The notes below the pieces were generated by a model. The model searched no databases. It saw only the letters and a list, made by a program, of their open reading frames with translations, and was not told the origin of the DNA. A DNA stretch of 64,000 nucleotides, taken from NCBI RefSeq assembly GCF_947503385.1, contig NZ_CANNDO010000002.1:372001-436000 (forward strand), in the 5' to 3' direction. The translations under genes and the position numbers were made by a program. The DNA is from an uncultured Tateyamaria sp. (GTDB lineage Bacteria; Pseudomonadota; Alphaproteobacteria; Rhodobacterales; Rhodobacteraceae). Below are positions 16,342-26,332 of this stretch, piece after piece; within the stretch, counting starts at the first letter, position 1; every line of letters starts with the position of its first letter.

Positions 16342-17043
16342 ATGGACGGCGCGACCACCCCGACAGTTGATTTCATCAAATCCGGCAGTCTCAAGTTTCC
16401 CAAGCGACCGGACGTCCTGCCCCCACGCATCCGGCGCGCGCTGCGCATAGGCGCCTACGAGACTAAGGAAGCCAAGGCGGTCCTGCGGGTGGTGCGCGAG
16501 GGGGACACAGTCATGGAACTGGGTGGCGGCGTCGGTTTCATCTCGTCTCTGATCGGGACAAACCGCAAGGTTGATCACATCCATGTGTTCGAGGCCAACG
16601 GAACGCTTGCTGGCTATATCGCCGAAACCCACGCAGCCAATGGGGTCGACAACGCCACGGTGCACCATGCCATTCTGGGCAAGCGCAAGGGGACAGCCCC
16701 ATTTTTTGTGCGCGGCTCGCTAATCGCGTCGTCTCTGGACGAGATGGACGGCAAGGGCGTCGTGCGCACCGAAACGGTAGACGTGCGCAACGTCAAATCC
16801 GAGATGAAAGCGATCAAACCCGACGTTTTGGTCTGCGACATCGAAGGGGCGGAGGCTGACCTGATCCCGCTGATGGACTTGTCCAATTTGCGCGCAGCAG
16901 TGGTCGAACTGCACCCGCAATGGATCGGCCCCGAAGGCGTCTCGGCCGTGTTTCAGGCGTTCATGGCGGCTGGACTGGCCTACTTTCCGAAACTGTCCAA
17001 TCAGAAGGTTGTCACCTTCCGCAGGAGCTGGCTGGTCAAGTGA
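16342..17043 (+). CDS. FkbM-family methyltransferase
   Basis: This 233-residue SAM-dependent methyltransferase has motif I VMELGGGVGFISSLIG (near residue 55), a VFEANG acidic loop, and VLVCDIEGAEADLIPL typical of FkbM proteins, which O-methylate sugars and polyketides. ATG 16342 is preferred; an overlapping GTG at 16339 is possible. It is coupled to the next gene by a 4-base overlap. Here it probably methylates a sugar of the glycan built by the flanking glycosyltransferases. Confidence 0.85.
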   Translation: MDGATTPTVDFIKSGSLKFPKRPDVLPPRIRRALRIGAYETKEAKAVLRVVREGDTVMELGGGVGFISSLIGTNRKVDHIHVFEANGTLAGYIAETHAANGVDNATVHHAILGKRKGTAPFFVRGSLIASSLDEMDGKGVVRTETVDVRNVKSEMKAIKPDVLVCDIEGAEADLIPLMDLSNLRAAVVELHPQWIGPEGVSAVFQAFMAAGLAYFPKLSNQKVVTFRRSWLVK

Positions 17044-18098
17044 GCCACCTTGCCATTCTGACGGTCCGCAACGAGGCGGCATTTCTGCTGGAATGGCTGG
17101 CGCATCATCGCGCCGTGGGATTTGACGATTTTCTGGTCTTTTCAAATGACTGCGATGATGGCACGGATGCGATGCTGGAACGGTTGCAGGCGCTAGGCTG
17201 GCTCACGCATGTCCCCAACCCCGGTCCCTACGACAAGGGGGGCATCCAGTTCACCGCAATGAAGGCGGCGGCCAAAATGGATCAGTTGCGCAAGGCCGAC
17301 TGGATTTTGCCGCTGGACGTGGATGAATTTGTCAACGTCCACACCGGCGACGGCACCCTGTCTGCCTTGCACGCCGCTCTGCCCGAGGCGACGGCAATTA
17401 CGCTCACATGGCGGATTTTTGGCAACAACGGGCAGGTCCGATTTGCCGACCGGCCCGTGACCGAATGCTTTGCCAAGGCCGCGCCTGACATCCTCTACTG
17501 GCCGTGGCGCGCGTCGATGTTCAAAACGCTCTATGCCAATGACGGAACGTATCGCAAACCCGGCATCCACCGCCCCCGCGATCCCGTTAAAACCAAGCTG
17601 GAAGGCGCGCGCTGGTACGACAGCCATGGCCGCGCGCTGGATGATCAGTTCAAGACGCGGCGCATTTTCTCGAACTTTGGCCGCCCGAATTACGGGCTGG
17701 CGCAGATCAATCACTATCCGCTGGGCAGCATGGAAGGCTATGTGCTCAAGGCGGACCGCGGGCGTGCTGTGCATTCGGACGATCTGCTGGGGCTGGATTA
17801 CTGGGTCGAGCGTAACTTCAGCACCGATGCCGACGACAGCATCCGCCGCTATGACACCGCGCGGGATGAAAGCCTCGCCACACTCAAGGCCGATGACACC
17901 CTTGCCCGCCTGCACGACGCCGCCGTTTCATGGCGCAAGGCGCGCTTTGACATCCTGATGGAGCAAGAACCGTTTCGCGCGCTTTTTGGACGCTTGCTGA
18001 TGACGCCCCCCACCCTGCCGGTGCCCGCAAATGCCGCACAATTCATGGTGAATTACGCCAACAAAGCACGCAGTTCAGAACACCAGGTGGCACAGTAG
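17040..18098 (+). CDS. Glycosyltransferase (GT2/GT92-like)
   Basis: This 352-residue paralogue of the 12287 gene and of the fusion C-half shows AILTVRNEAAFLLEWLAHHRAVG, FSNDCDDGTDAMLERL, PLDVDEFVNVHTGDG and INHYPLGSMEGYVLKADRGRAVH. The GTG start at 17040 overlaps the FkbM stop (GTGA) and begins exactly at the family N-terminus, so longer upstream frames are rejected. It ends the coupled operon. The sugar specificity is unknown. Confidence 0.85.
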   Translation: MSHLAILTVRNEAAFLLEWLAHHRAVGFDDFLVFSNDCDDGTDAMLERLQALGWLTHVPNPGPYDKGGIQFTAMKAAAKMDQLRKADWILPLDVDEFVNVHTGDGTLSALHAALPEATAITLTWRIFGNNGQVRFADRPVTECFAKAAPDILYWPWRASMFKTLYANDGTYRKPGIHRPRDPVKTKLEGARWYDSHGRALDDQFKTRRIFSNFGRPNYGLAQINHYPLGSMEGYVLKADRGRAVHSDDLLGLDYWVERNFSTDADDSIRRYDTARDESLATLKADDTLARLHDAAVSWRKARFDILMEQEPFRALFGRLLMTPPTLPVPANAAQFMVNYANKARSSEHQVAQ

Positions 18099-18184
18099 CC
18101 CCTAAAATTTTCCTCAATTCTGCCTATTTTGCCTCGTATCCCCGGGCTGAACCCGCACGTAATGCGGGACGTGAGGACGTAACG

Positions 18185-19147
18185 ATGCAGGACAACGTAC
18201 AGGTGTTTGACCCTGATCTTGCCGATCTGCCCAAGCGCGGATGGCTCAGCAAACTTGCCGAAATCGCCGAAGCCGAAGGTTTCTTTCAACCCTTGGGCAA
18301 GCGCCATTTCGCCACCCATATCCGCCGTGGCGACACACTTATCGTGACGTTCGAGACCGTGCAGGGTATCCGCGCATTGTCAGAGACGGCGGAACCGCTC
18401 GGATGGTCGATGGTGCGGGACAACGATTGGTCTAACCTGTGCATCGTGTCCGATGGCGACACGTGGTTTCGTGACCGCAACGTCTTTGGCCTCTTTGACC
18501 GTCTGATCGACGACGGCTTTTTCGATGAATTTGACAACATCCTGTTCTACGGCGCGGGTCCCTGTGCCTATGCCGCCGCTGCCTTCTCTGTGGCCGCGCC
18601 GGGCGCGCGCGTGGTGGCGATCCAACCACAGGCCACGCTTGATCCACGCGTAACGGAATGGGACGACCGGTTCACCGAAATGCGACGCACCGATTTTACC
18701 TCGCGTTATGGCTATGCGCCCGACATGCTTGATGCATGTGCACACGCCTTTGTCCTCTATGACCCATCCGAAACGCTTGATGCGATGCACGCGGCCTTGT
18801 TCACGCGCACCGGTGTGACCAAGCTGCGGATGCGGCATATGGGCGACGCGATCCAAAGCGACATGATGCAGATGGGCATCCTGTTGCCGCTGCTGAAACA
18901 GGCCGCAGAACATGACCTGACCCAAGCGCGCTTTGCCACGATGTTCCGCGCGCGCCGCACGCACCGCCCGTACCTGCGCCGCGTGATGGCCGCGCTCGAT
19001 GCCCGCGAACGCCCAGAACTGGTCGAGATGTTGGCCCGCAATGTCACCAACCGGATGAAAGCGCCCCGCTTCCAGCGCCGTCTGGCCGAGATCGAGGCGC
19101 AGCAGGACGACGACGGTGCAGGCGACACCGACGCAGCCGCCCTTTAA
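18185..19147 (+). CDS. Conserved roseobacter protein, degenerate alpha/beta-hydrolase-like
   Basis: This 320-residue soluble protein contains [17 protein letters not shown] and [13 protein letters not shown] around residues 118-155. These resemble the nucleophile elbow of small serine hydrolases (G-S-S-M-G-G-Y in relatives), but the position of the serine is Gly and a Cys sits two residues later. The C-terminus is acidic and low complexity. Similar proteins are sometimes labelled PAPS reductases, but no support for that is visible. A CCCGCA/TGCGGG hairpin (18152-18168) lies in its 5' leader. It precedes pyrC. The function is unknown. Confidence 0.6.
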   Translation: MQDNVQVFDPDLADLPKRGWLSKLAEIAEAEGFFQPLGKRHFATHIRRGDTLIVTFETVQGIRALSETAEPLGWSMVRDNDWSNLCIVSDGDTWFRDRNVFGLFDRLIDDGFFDEFDNILFYGAGPCAYAAAAFSVAAPGARVVAIQPQATLDPRVTEWDDRFTEMRRTDFTSRYGYAPDMLDACAHAFVLYDPSETLDAMHAALFTRTGVTKLRMRHMGDAIQSDMMQMGILLPLLKQAAEHDLTQARFATMFRARRTHRPYLRRVMAALDARERPELVEMLARNVTNRMKAPRFQRRLAEIEAQQDDDGAGDTDAAAL

Positions 19148-19178
19148 CGCGGCAAGGCGGCGTGCTAGTCCCGCCGCC

Positions 19179-20210
19179 ATGACGTCTCTGACCCTTGCCC
19201 GCCCCGACGATTGGCACCTGCATCTGCGCGATGGCGCCATGCTGCGCGCCGTTCTGCCCTGGACCGTACGCGATTTCGCCCGCGCCATCATCATGCCCAA
19301 CCTCGTCCCTCCCGTTGTGACGGGCGCGCAGGCCGCCGCTTACCGCGATCGTATCCTCGCGGCTGTGCCGGATGGCGCGCAATTCGAGCCGTTGATGACG
19401 CTGTACCTCACCGAAGATACCGATCCAGACGACGTTGCCGCAGCCCACGCCAGCGGTCTGGTGAAGGCTGTCAAACTTTATCCCGCCGGTGCCACAACCA
19501 ATTCCGCCTCCGGCGTGACCAACTTCGACAAGGTCCGCCCCACGCTCGAACGTATGGCCGATATCGGACTGCCCCTCTGCGTGCATGGCGAAGTCACCGA
19601 CGCCGACATCGACATTTTCGACCGCGAGGCTGTGTTTATCGACCGCGTGCTCGACCCGATCCGGCGCAACACGCCCGGCCTTCGGGTCGTGATGGAACAC
19701 ATCACCACATCCGACGCCGTGGCCTACGCACGCGCCCAAGACGACAGCCTCGGCGCTACGATCACCACACATCACCTTGTGATCAACCGCAACCACATCC
19801 TCGCCGGGGGTATCAAACCGCATTACTACTGCCTGCCCGTGGCCAAACGCGAGGTACACCGCCTTGCCCTGCGCGATGCCGCAACCTCCGGCGCGCCGCG
19901 GTTCTTCCTCGGCACGGACAGCGCGCCGCACACCGACGCGAACAAGCTTCTGCCCTGCGGCTGTGCGGGGTGCTTTACTGCCCCAAATACCCTACCTATC
20001 CTTGCACACGTGTTCGAAGCAGAGGGCGCTCTCGACAGGCTGGAGGCGTTCACCTCCCGCAATGGGCCTGTCTTTTACGGCCTTCCGGTCAACACGGACA
20101 CCGTGACGCTCACCAAATCCCCGCCCAATCTGCCAACCCATATCGATACCGAAGACGGCCCCGTAACCGTTTTTGACCCGGGCTTTGCGCTTGAATGGCG
20201 GGTATCCTGA
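19179..20210 (+). CDS. pyrC: Dihydroorotase (class II)
   Basis: This 343-residue zinc amidohydrolase interconverts carbamoyl-aspartate and dihydroorotate in pyrimidine synthesis. It has [10 protein letters not shown] (metal-binding HxH) at residues 10-19, the carbamylated-lysine region [13 protein letters not shown] near 100, HGEVTD, HHL and the GTDSAPH aspartate motif. Its length matches the E. coli-type enzyme (348). ATG 19179 begins at the family N-terminus. It lies just upstream of pyrE. Confidence 0.95.
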   Translation: MTSLTLARPDDWHLHLRDGAMLRAVLPWTVRDFARAIIMPNLVPPVVTGAQAAAYRDRILAAVPDGAQFEPLMTLYLTEDTDPDDVAAAHASGLVKAVKLYPAGATTNSASGVTNFDKVRPTLERMADIGLPLCVHGEVTDADIDIFDREAVFIDRVLDPIRRNTPGLRVVMEHITTSDAVAYARAQDDSLGATITTHHLVINRNHILAGGIKPHYYCLPVAKREVHRLALRDAATSGAPRFFLGTDSAPHTDANKLLPCGCAGCFTAPNTLPILAHVFEAEGALDRLEAFTSRNGPVFYGLPVNTDTVTLTKSPPNLPTHIDTEDGPVTVFDPGFALEWRVS

Positions 20211-20244
20211 TCTTCTTCTCTTTGTAAATACTCCCGCCGGAGGC
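20211..20244 (+). repeat. Dispersed intergenic element, copy 1 (CTCCCGCCGGAGGC)
   Basis: The pyrimidine-rich TCTTCTTCTCTTTGTAAATA runs into CTCCCGCCGGAGGC, 43 bases before pyrE. Near copies occur at 25454-25485 and 34651-34681, each in the leader of the next gene. CTCC and GGAG can pair in a tiny hairpin. Confidence 0.6.
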
Positions 20245-20287
20245 GTCCGCCGCGCCCCATCCGAAACAACGCCAGAAAGACAGCACG

Positions 20288-20962
20288 ATGATCCCCACCA
20301 GCTACCCCACACAGGATGACATTGCCCGCCTCACCGCGCGGATGCTGCTTGAGATCAAGGCCGTGCATTTCAATGCGGCTGAGCCGTTCACTCTGGCCTC
20401 CGGCCTGCCCAGCCCGACCTATATCGACTGCCGCAAACTGATCTCGCACCCGCGCATCCGTGCGACATTGATGGACTTCCTCACCGTCACCGTGATGCGC
20501 AATGTGGGCTTTGAGGCGTTCGACAATATCGCAGGTGGCGAGACGGCAGGCATCCCCTTTGCTGCCTTTGTGGCCGAACGTATGGCGCTGCCGATGACAT
20601 ATGTGCGCAAAAAACCCAAAGGATACGGTAAAAACGCCCGCATCGAAGGTGACATGACCGAGGGGCAGCGCGTCTTGCTGGTGGAAGATTTGACCACCGA
20701 TGGTGGCTCGAAACTCAGCTTTGTGGATGCGATCCGGGACACCGGCGCGACCTGCGCACACACTGCGGTAATCTTCTACTATGGTATCTTTCCCGAGACC
20801 GAAAAGACCCTTGGCGATCATGGCGTTGCCTTGCATCACCTTTGCACGTGGTGGGATGTTTTGGCCGAAGCCAAGGCCCAAGAGGCCTTCGACGCGCGCA
20901 CGCTGGATGGGGTCGAAGCCTTTCTTCAAGACCCCCGCGCATGGCAAGCAGCCCGAACGTAG
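20288..20962 (+). CDS. pyrE: Orotate phosphoribosyltransferase
   Basis: This 224-residue type I phosphoribosyltransferase makes OMP from orotate and PRPP. It has the substrate segment [18 protein letters not shown], the lysine-rich loop [16 protein letters not shown] and the PRPP-binding motif [15 protein letters not shown] near residues 117-131. It follows pyrC by 77 bases. Confidence 0.95.
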   Translation: MIPTSYPTQDDIARLTARMLLEIKAVHFNAAEPFTLASGLPSPTYIDCRKLISHPRIRATLMDFLTVTVMRNVGFEAFDNIAGGETAGIPFAAFVAERMALPMTYVRKKPKGYGKNARIEGDMTEGQRVLLVEDLTTDGGSKLSFVDAIRDTGATCAHTAVIFYYGIFPETEKTLGDHGVALHHLCTWWDVLAEAKAQEAFDARTLDGVEAFLQDPRAWQAART

Positions 20963-21014
20963 GCGCACGGGTTCAATACGCACCCGTCCAGCATAGTCCA
21001 CAGAAAATTCGCGC

Positions 21015-21144
21015 TGTGGATACATGTGCACAAACATGATTCCTTTGCCCTCACGGCCCCACATATGGTAGGCTGACAAACCAACGCGGACATATGTGGA
21101 ATTGTGTAAACCGGCTTTTGCACTGATCCACGGGGTTATCCCCA
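21015..21144. promoter_or_regulatory. DnaA-box-like sites upstream of dnaB
   Basis: TGTGGATAC (21015-21023, reverse orientation) and TTATCCCCA (21136-21144) each differ by one base from TTATCCACA. TCCACAGAAA (20997-21006) and TATGTGGAATTGTG (about 21093-21106) are weaker relatives. They lie in the 275-base spacer before dnaB and may let DnaA regulate it. Confidence 0.35.
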
Positions 21145-21237
21145 AAGTTACTCCGCCTTTTCAAACACCCTGCGTTTGTGGCACCACCAGCCCAACCCGG
21201 GGGGAACGGGCGCACATAAATCGAGCAGGGGTGGGGC

Positions 21238-22728
21238 ATGAACGAGATCGCAGCGATCAATCCAACAGGTGTGGCGGTACAGGATGCCGAAACCATGCCC
21301 CACTCCATCGAGGCCGAGCAGCAATTGCTGGGCGCGATTCTGACCAATAACGACATCTATGACCGCGTGGCGTCGGTCATTACGGCGGAACATTTTTATG
21401 ATCCGGTGCACGCCCGCATCTTTGACATCGCCGCCGCACGCATCGCCAAGAACAACCTTGCCAGCCCTGTGACGCTCAAGGCGTTCATGGAGGATGACGA
21501 GGGATTGAAGGAGCTGGGCGGACCGGCCTATCTGGCCCGCCTCGCGGGGGCGGCCATCAGTGCCTTTGCCGTGCGCGACTATGCCCAGATGATCTATGAT
21601 CTTGCGGTGCGCCGCGACCTGATCCAACTGGGCCGCGACATCAGCGCCAAAGCAGCAAAGGTCGACGTCGCATCCGAGCCCAAGGAACAGATCGTCGAAG
21701 CGGAACAAGCGCTCTACAAACTGGCCGAACAAGGCACGTCCGAAGGTGGTTTCCAAAGCTTTCTCAAGGCCGTAACGGACGCAGTCAATGTCGCGAATGC
21801 CGCCTACCAGCGCGAAGGCGGGCTGGCCGGTATCTCCACCGGCCTGATCGACCTCGACAAAAAGCTGGGCGGGCTGCACCCGTCCGACCTTCTGATCCTT
21901 GCCGGTCGTCCGTCGATGGGGAAAACGTCACTTGCCACCAACCTCGCCTTCAACATTGCCAAGGCCTACAAAAAGGGCCTCAAGCCCGACGGCTCCGAAG
22001 GCGCCATCGAAGGCGGCGTGGTTGGGTTCTTTTCCCTCGAAATGAGTGCCGAACAACTCGCCGCCCGGATTCTGTCCGAAGCCGCCGAAGTGCCCAGTGA
22101 ACAAATCCGCCGCGGTGACATGACCGAAGCCGAATTCCGCCGCTTTGTCGAAGCGGCCAAGGCGCTTGAGGCCTGCCCGCTTTTTATCGACGACACGCCC
22201 TCGATCCCCATTGCCCAACTGGCCGCCCGCGCCCGCCGCCTAAAGCGGACACACGGTCTGGACATGTTGATCGTGGACTACATCCAGCTGGTGCGCGGCA
22301 CCTCCGACAACCGCGTGCAAGAGATTGGCGAGATTTCCATGGGGCTCAAAGCCATCGCCAAGGAACTGAACATCCCCGTCATCGGCCTGTCGCAGCTGTC
22401 GCGTCAGGTGGAAAGCCGCGAGGACAAGCGCCCGCAGTTGTCGGACCTGCGGGAATCGGGTTCGATCGAACAGGATGCGGACGTCGTGATGTTTGTGTTC
22501 CGCGAAGAATACTACAAGGAACGCGAAAAACCGGGCGATCACGATCTCGAAGCGATGGCCGCATGGCAAGAGGCGATGGAACGCCTGCATGGCCGCGCCG
22601 AGGTGATTATCGGCAAGCAGCGCCACGGCCCCATCGGCTCCATCGACCTCAGCTTCGAAGGACGCTTCACGCGCTTTGGAAATCTTGTGCAAGCCTGGCA
22701 ACAGGGCGGCGGCGATCAGGAATTCTGA
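21238..22728 (+). CDS. dnaB: Replicative DNA helicase DnaB
   Basis: This 496-residue hexameric helicase unwinds the replication fork. The N-terminal domain (PHSIEAEQQLLGAILTNN) is followed by the RecA-like core with Walker A GRPSMGKTSLATN, VVGFFSLEMSAEQLAARIL, Walker B LDMLIVDYIQLV and LSQLSRQVESREDKRPQLSDLRESG split motifs. No intein is present. The length is usual. The upstream spacer holds DnaA-box-like sites, and an 8-bp inverted repeat (ACCGCCTG 22734-22741 / CAGGCGGT 22763-22770) follows the stop. Confidence 0.97.
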   Translation: MNEIAAINPTGVAVQDAETMPHSIEAEQQLLGAILTNNDIYDRVASVITAEHFYDPVHARIFDIAAARIAKNNLASPVTLKAFMEDDEGLKELGGPAYLARLAGAAISAFAVRDYAQMIYDLAVRRDLIQLGRDISAKAAKVDVASEPKEQIVEAEQALYKLAEQGTSEGGFQSFLKAVTDAVNVANAAYQREGGLAGISTGLIDLDKKLGGLHPSDLLILAGRPSMGKTSLATNLAFNIAKAYKKGLKPDGSEGAIEGGVVGFFSLEMSAEQLAARILSEAAEVPSEQIRRGDMTEAEFRRFVEAAKALEACPLFIDDTPSIPIAQLAARARRLKRTHGLDMLIVDYIQLVRGTSDNRVQEIGEISMGLKAIAKELNIPVIGLSQLSRQVESREDKRPQLSDLRESGSIEQDADVVMFVFREEYYKEREKPGDHDLEAMAAWQEAMERLHGRAEVIIGKQRHGPIGSIDLSFEGRFTRFGNLVQAWQQGGGDQEF

Positions 22729-22794
22729 GGCAGACCGCCTGCATAACCCACAGTTGACTGGACAGGCGGTGCACCCGCCGTCGAAGATGTGGCT

Positions 22795-23583
22795 ATGCGC
22801 CACCTGACCCTGATCCTGCTGCTCTTGTGCGCCCCGCTTGCGGCGCAGACCCGTACCGAGGTCGACGTGGAGTTGTTTCTGGCGGTCGACGTGTCCCGCT
22901 CCATGCAACCGTTCGAGTTGGAAATTCAGCGGCGTGGCTATGCCGCCGCTTTGTCCAGCGCCGAGGTTCAGGCCGCCATTGCGCGCGGGCCGCTGGGTCG
23001 CATCGCCATAACCTATGTGGAATGGGCAGGCGTCTGGGATCAGCGGACAATCGTGCCATGGACGATGATCGCAACTCCCCAAGAAGCACAAGAAATCGCT
23101 GACACGCTGACCGCGCAGTTCGACGAAGGGTTGCGCCGTACCTCCATATCGGCCGCGTTGATCCACGCCGCGGCCTCTATCGAAGCCAATCGATTCAAGG
23201 GGTTGCGCCGGGTTATAGATGTGTCCGGCGACGGACCCAACAATATGGGTGCTGGTGTGACAGATGCCCGCGACCGCGTGTTGGCCCAGGGCATCACGAT
23301 CAACGGACTGCCTTTGATGACACGGGACGACAGTCTTTTCTCACGCTGGGACATCCCCGATCTTGATGCCTACTACACCGCGTGCGTAATCGGTGGCACA
23401 GGCGCGTTCATGATCCCCGTCACCAACTGGGCAGAGTTCGAGGACGCCGTGCGCCGCAAGCTGGTGCTGGAAATCAGCGCCCTGCCCGCACGCCTGTACC
23501 GCGCACAGGCAACCGCCCCCTACAATTGCCGCATCGGCGAAGACATCTGGGAGCGGAACCGCGCCATTTTTGCCGAACCGTGA
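22795..23583 (+). CDS. DUF1194 (VWA-like) exported protein
   Basis: This 262-residue protein has a signal peptide ([18 protein letters not shown]), then a VWA-like domain with MIDAS-type DVSRSM (near residue 32) and DVSGDGPNN (near 146). This pattern is that of the DUF1194 family of alphaproteobacteria, probably periplasmic. A GTG at 22789 is an alternative start two codons upstream. Its ligand is unknown. It lies between dnaB and alr with short spacers. Confidence 0.8.
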   Translation: MRHLTLILLLLCAPLAAQTRTEVDVELFLAVDVSRSMQPFELEIQRRGYAAALSSAEVQAAIARGPLGRIAITYVEWAGVWDQRTIVPWTMIATPQEAQEIADTLTAQFDEGLRRTSISAALIHAAASIEANRFKGLRRVIDVSGDGPNNMGAGVTDARDRVLAQGITINGLPLMTRDDSLFSRWDIPDLDAYYTACVIGGTGAFMIPVTNWAEFEDAVRRKLVLEISALPARLYRAQATAPYNCRIGEDIWERNRAIFAEP

Positions 23584-23641
23584 CCATGCACATGCGTTTT
23601 CCCCCTTTTCCAAGGGCTTCGGGACTGCCAAACAGGCGCGC

Positions 23642-24676
23642 ATGACATCTGCGACGCTCACAATCGACCTTGGCGCCATCGTGCGCAACTGGCAGGCTCT
23701 CGACGCACAAACCGAATGTGAGACCGCCGCCGTGGTCAAGGCCAGCGGCTACGGCCTCAGCGCTCCACATGTTTCCAACGCATTGGCGGCGGCGGGCGCG
23801 CGCCACTTCTTTGTCGCGACAGCGCAAGAGGGGGCTGACCTGCGCGCCCATCTGGGCTTCGGTCCTGAAATCCACGTCTTTTCCGGCCACATGGCAGGCG
23901 ATACCGAAGCGATCCGCACCGCGCATCTGATCCCGCACCTGAATTCGGTCGACCAGATGCTGCGCCACGTTGAGGCTCTGCCGGGCGCACCCTTTGGCAT
24001 CCAGCTCGACAGCGGCATGAACCGGCTGGGCATGGAGCCCGGTGAATGGTCTGCCGTGCGTGATATTGCGGTTGCGCAAAAGCCGGTGCTGCTGATGTCA
24101 CATCTGGCCTGCGCCGACGATCCGGATCATCCGATGAACGCGCAACAGCTCAACACGTTCCGCGACATGACCGACGGGATCGACATCCCCCGGTCGCTGG
24201 CCGCCACAGGCGGTGTCCTTCTCGGGCCTGACTATCATTTCGACCTCACGCGCCCCGGCATAGGTCTTTATGGCGGGCTGCCCTTTGTGGATGCCGAACC
24301 GGTCGTCACCCTCGACATGCCCGTGATCCAGATCCGCGATGTGGCGCCGGGAGAAACAGTGGGATATGGCAACACGTGGACCGCAAGACGCCCCTCGCGC
24401 ATCGCAACCGTGTCTGGCGGCTATGCCGACGGGCTGATCCGCGCCATCGGACCGCACACGACGCTTTACGCAGGTGAGACCGCCTGCCCCGTCGTGGGAC
24501 GCGTGTCCATGGACCTGATCACGGCTGACGTAACCGAAATGCGCCACGATCCAGAGATGTTGCAATTGCTTGGACCACATACATCCGTCGATACGCTGGC
24601 AGAAGCCGCGGGAACGATCGGCTACGAAATCCTGACGGCCATGGGCGGGCGATACCAAAGGGACTACGTGGAATGA
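23642..24676 (+). CDS. alr: Alanine racemase
   Basis: This 344-residue PLP enzyme makes D-alanine for peptidoglycan. It has the PLP lysine in [10 protein letters not shown] (Lys33; most homologues read KADAYG), SGMNRLGM, the catalytic tyrosine region [25 protein letters not shown], and [12 protein letters not shown]. It is slightly shorter than the usual 355-375. ATG 23642 fits the family start, and a longer upstream frame is rejected. Its stop overlaps the transporter permease start by 4 bases. Confidence 0.93.
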   Translation: MTSATLTIDLGAIVRNWQALDAQTECETAAVVKASGYGLSAPHVSNALAAAGARHFFVATAQEGADLRAHLGFGPEIHVFSGHMAGDTEAIRTAHLIPHLNSVDQMLRHVEALPGAPFGIQLDSGMNRLGMEPGEWSAVRDIAVAQKPVLLMSHLACADDPDHPMNAQQLNTFRDMTDGIDIPRSLAATGGVLLGPDYHFDLTRPGIGLYGGLPFVDAEPVVTLDMPVIQIRDVAPGETVGYGNTWTARRPSRIATVSGGYADGLIRAIGPHTTLYAGETACPVVGRVSMDLITADVTEMRHDPEMLQLLGPHTSVDTLAEAAGTIGYEILTAMGGRYQRDYVE

Positions 24677-25446
24677 GCGTGCTGGCGGCTCTGGGCCGAC
24701 GCGTGCTCGCCCTTCTGGCCGCCATCGGTCGTGTGGCGCTTTTTGGCGGTGCAACAGTGACACATCTGGTGCGCCCACCGTTCTACCCGCGCGAATTTGG
24801 CCTCGCGCTGCTGAATATCGGCTGGCTGTCCCTGCCCGTGGTGGGCCTGACCGCGCTCTTCACCGGGGGGGCGCTGGCATTGCAAATCTATGCAGGCGGT
24901 GCCCGTTTCAACGCCGAAGCGGTGGTGCCGCAGATCGTGGCCATCGGCATGGTACGCGAACTTGGCCCCGTACTCGTGGGCCTGATGATCGCTGCGCGCG
25001 TCACCTCCTCAATCGCCGCCGAAATCGCGACGATGAAAGTGACCGAACAAATCGACGCGCTCGTCACGCTCAGCACGCATCCGATGAAATACCTAACCGT
25101 GCCGCGCGTTCTCGCCGCCACGTTGGTGGTCCCGTTGCTTGTAGGCGTGGGTGACATCATCGGGGTCTTTGGCGGCTACGCCGTCGCCACGGGCACACTC
25201 GGCTTCAACGCGGCGACCTATATCCAGAACACCGTGGATTTCCTCGAGGCGCGCGATATCGCCTCATCTCTGGCAAAAGGGGCCGTGTTCGGTTGCATTG
25301 CAGCCCTCATGGGATGCTATTTCGGTATGCAATCAGGCCGCGGCGCCCAAGGCGTGGGCCGCGCCACCAAAGGCTCCGTCGAAGCTGCCGCCGTCCTTAT
25401 CCTTGCCGCCAATTTCGTCCTAACGGGGGTCTTTTTCTCGGTATGA
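24673..25446 (+). CDS. mlaE: MlaE-family ABC transporter permease
   Basis: This 257-residue inner-membrane permease has about five to six membrane segments. The MlaE signature is present ([20 protein letters not shown] split with [27 protein letters not shown], and [13 protein letters not shown]). These permeases move phospholipids between membranes with a MlaF ATPase and an MCE protein. It is translationally coupled to alr. MlaF follows, but no MCE-domain gene is adjacent. Confidence 0.9.
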   Translation: MSVLAALGRRVLALLAAIGRVALFGGATVTHLVRPPFYPREFGLALLNIGWLSLPVVGLTALFTGGALALQIYAGGARFNAEAVVPQIVAIGMVRELGPVLVGLMIAARVTSSIAAEIATMKVTEQIDALVTLSTHPMKYLTVPRVLAATLVVPLLVGVGDIIGVFGGYAVATGTLGFNAATYIQNTVDFLEARDIASSLAKGAVFGCIAALMGCYFGMQSGRGAQGVGRATKGSVEAAAVLILAANFVLTGVFFSV

Positions 25447-25453
25447 CCTCCCC

Positions 25454-25485
25454 TTCTTCTCTTTCCAAATACTCCCGCCGGAGGC
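25454..25485 (+). repeat. Dispersed intergenic element, copy 2
   Basis: TTCTTCTCTTTCCAAATA runs into CTCCCGCCGGAGGC, 28 bases upstream of the mlaF ATG. It differs from copy 1 mainly at GT/CC within the tract. Confidence 0.6.
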
Positions 25486-25513
25486 ACCCGTCCCAACCCA
25501 TAGGGTGCGCCGC

Positions 25514-26260
25514 ATGATCAAACTCGAAAACGTCCACAAGAGCTTCGGGCAAAACCATGTCCTGCGCGGCGTGAACCTCGAGGTGCCCAAAGGCACCTCG
25601 CTTGTGATCATCGGCGGCTCCGGCACCGGCAAATCGGTTGCCATCAAATCCGTTCTCGGCCTCGTCATCCCGGACCAAGGCACGATCACCGTCGACGGCA
25701 CCGACGTCACCAAGGCGGACCGCGACGCCTTCCTCGCACGTTTTGGAATGCTGTTTCAGGGCTCCGCCCTCTTTGATTCGCTGCCTGTCTGGCAAAACGT
25801 AGCCTTTCGCCTGTTGCGGGGATCTCTGGCGAAACCCAAGGATGAAGCCCGCGCGATCGCCATCGACAAACTGCGCCGCGTGGGCCTCACGGCAGACGTG
25901 GCCGACCGCTTGCCTGCAGAACTCTCCGGCGGAATGCAGAAACGCGTGGGCCTTGCCCGCGCCATCGCCGCTGATCCCGAGATCATCTTTTTTGACGAAC
26001 CAACCACCGGCCTCGACCCGATCATGGCCGGTGTCATCAACGATCTCATCCGCGAAATCGTGACCGAGATGGGGGCCACCACCATGACCATCACCCATGA
26101 CATGTCATCGGTCCGCACCATCGCCGACACCGTCGCCATGCTGCACGGTGGCAAAATCCGCTGGACCGGCCCGGTCGCTGACATGGACAGCGCTGACGAT
26201 CCCTACCTGCAACAATTCATCAACGGACGTGCAGACGGCCCCATCGAGGCCGTGCGCTGA
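25514..26260 (+). CDS. mlaF: MlaF-type ABC transporter ATP-binding protein
   Basis: This 248-residue ATPase has Walker A GGSGTGKSV, the Q-loop FGMLFQGSALFDSLPVWQNV, signature LSGGMQKRVGLARA, Walker B IIFFDEPTTGLD and an H-loop THDMSS. ATG 25514 is chosen over GTG 25505 because MIKLENVHKSFG is the family start. It energises the MlaE permease next door in phospholipid transport at the inner membrane. Confidence 0.92.
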   Translation: MIKLENVHKSFGQNHVLRGVNLEVPKGTSLVIIGGSGTGKSVAIKSVLGLVIPDQGTITVDGTDVTKADRDAFLARFGMLFQGSALFDSLPVWQNVAFRLLRGSLAKPKDEARAIAIDKLRRVGLTADVADRLPAELSGGMQKRVGLARAIAADPEIIFFDEPTTGLDPIMAGVINDLIREIVTEMGATTMTITHDMSSVRTIADTVAMLHGGKIRWTGPVADMDSADDPYLQQFINGRADGPIEAVR

Positions 26261-26332
26261 CCAAGGGGTCGGCGGGTGGGCGCCTTTGCGCAGCAAACAG
26301 ACCCACCCGACGACGCAGCCAAAGGACACCAT

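Noticed and set aside
20997..21144. Chromosomal replication origin
   Set aside because: Only two good DnaA-box-like sites, no AT-rich unwinding region, and no dnaA, hemE or parAB genes nearby.
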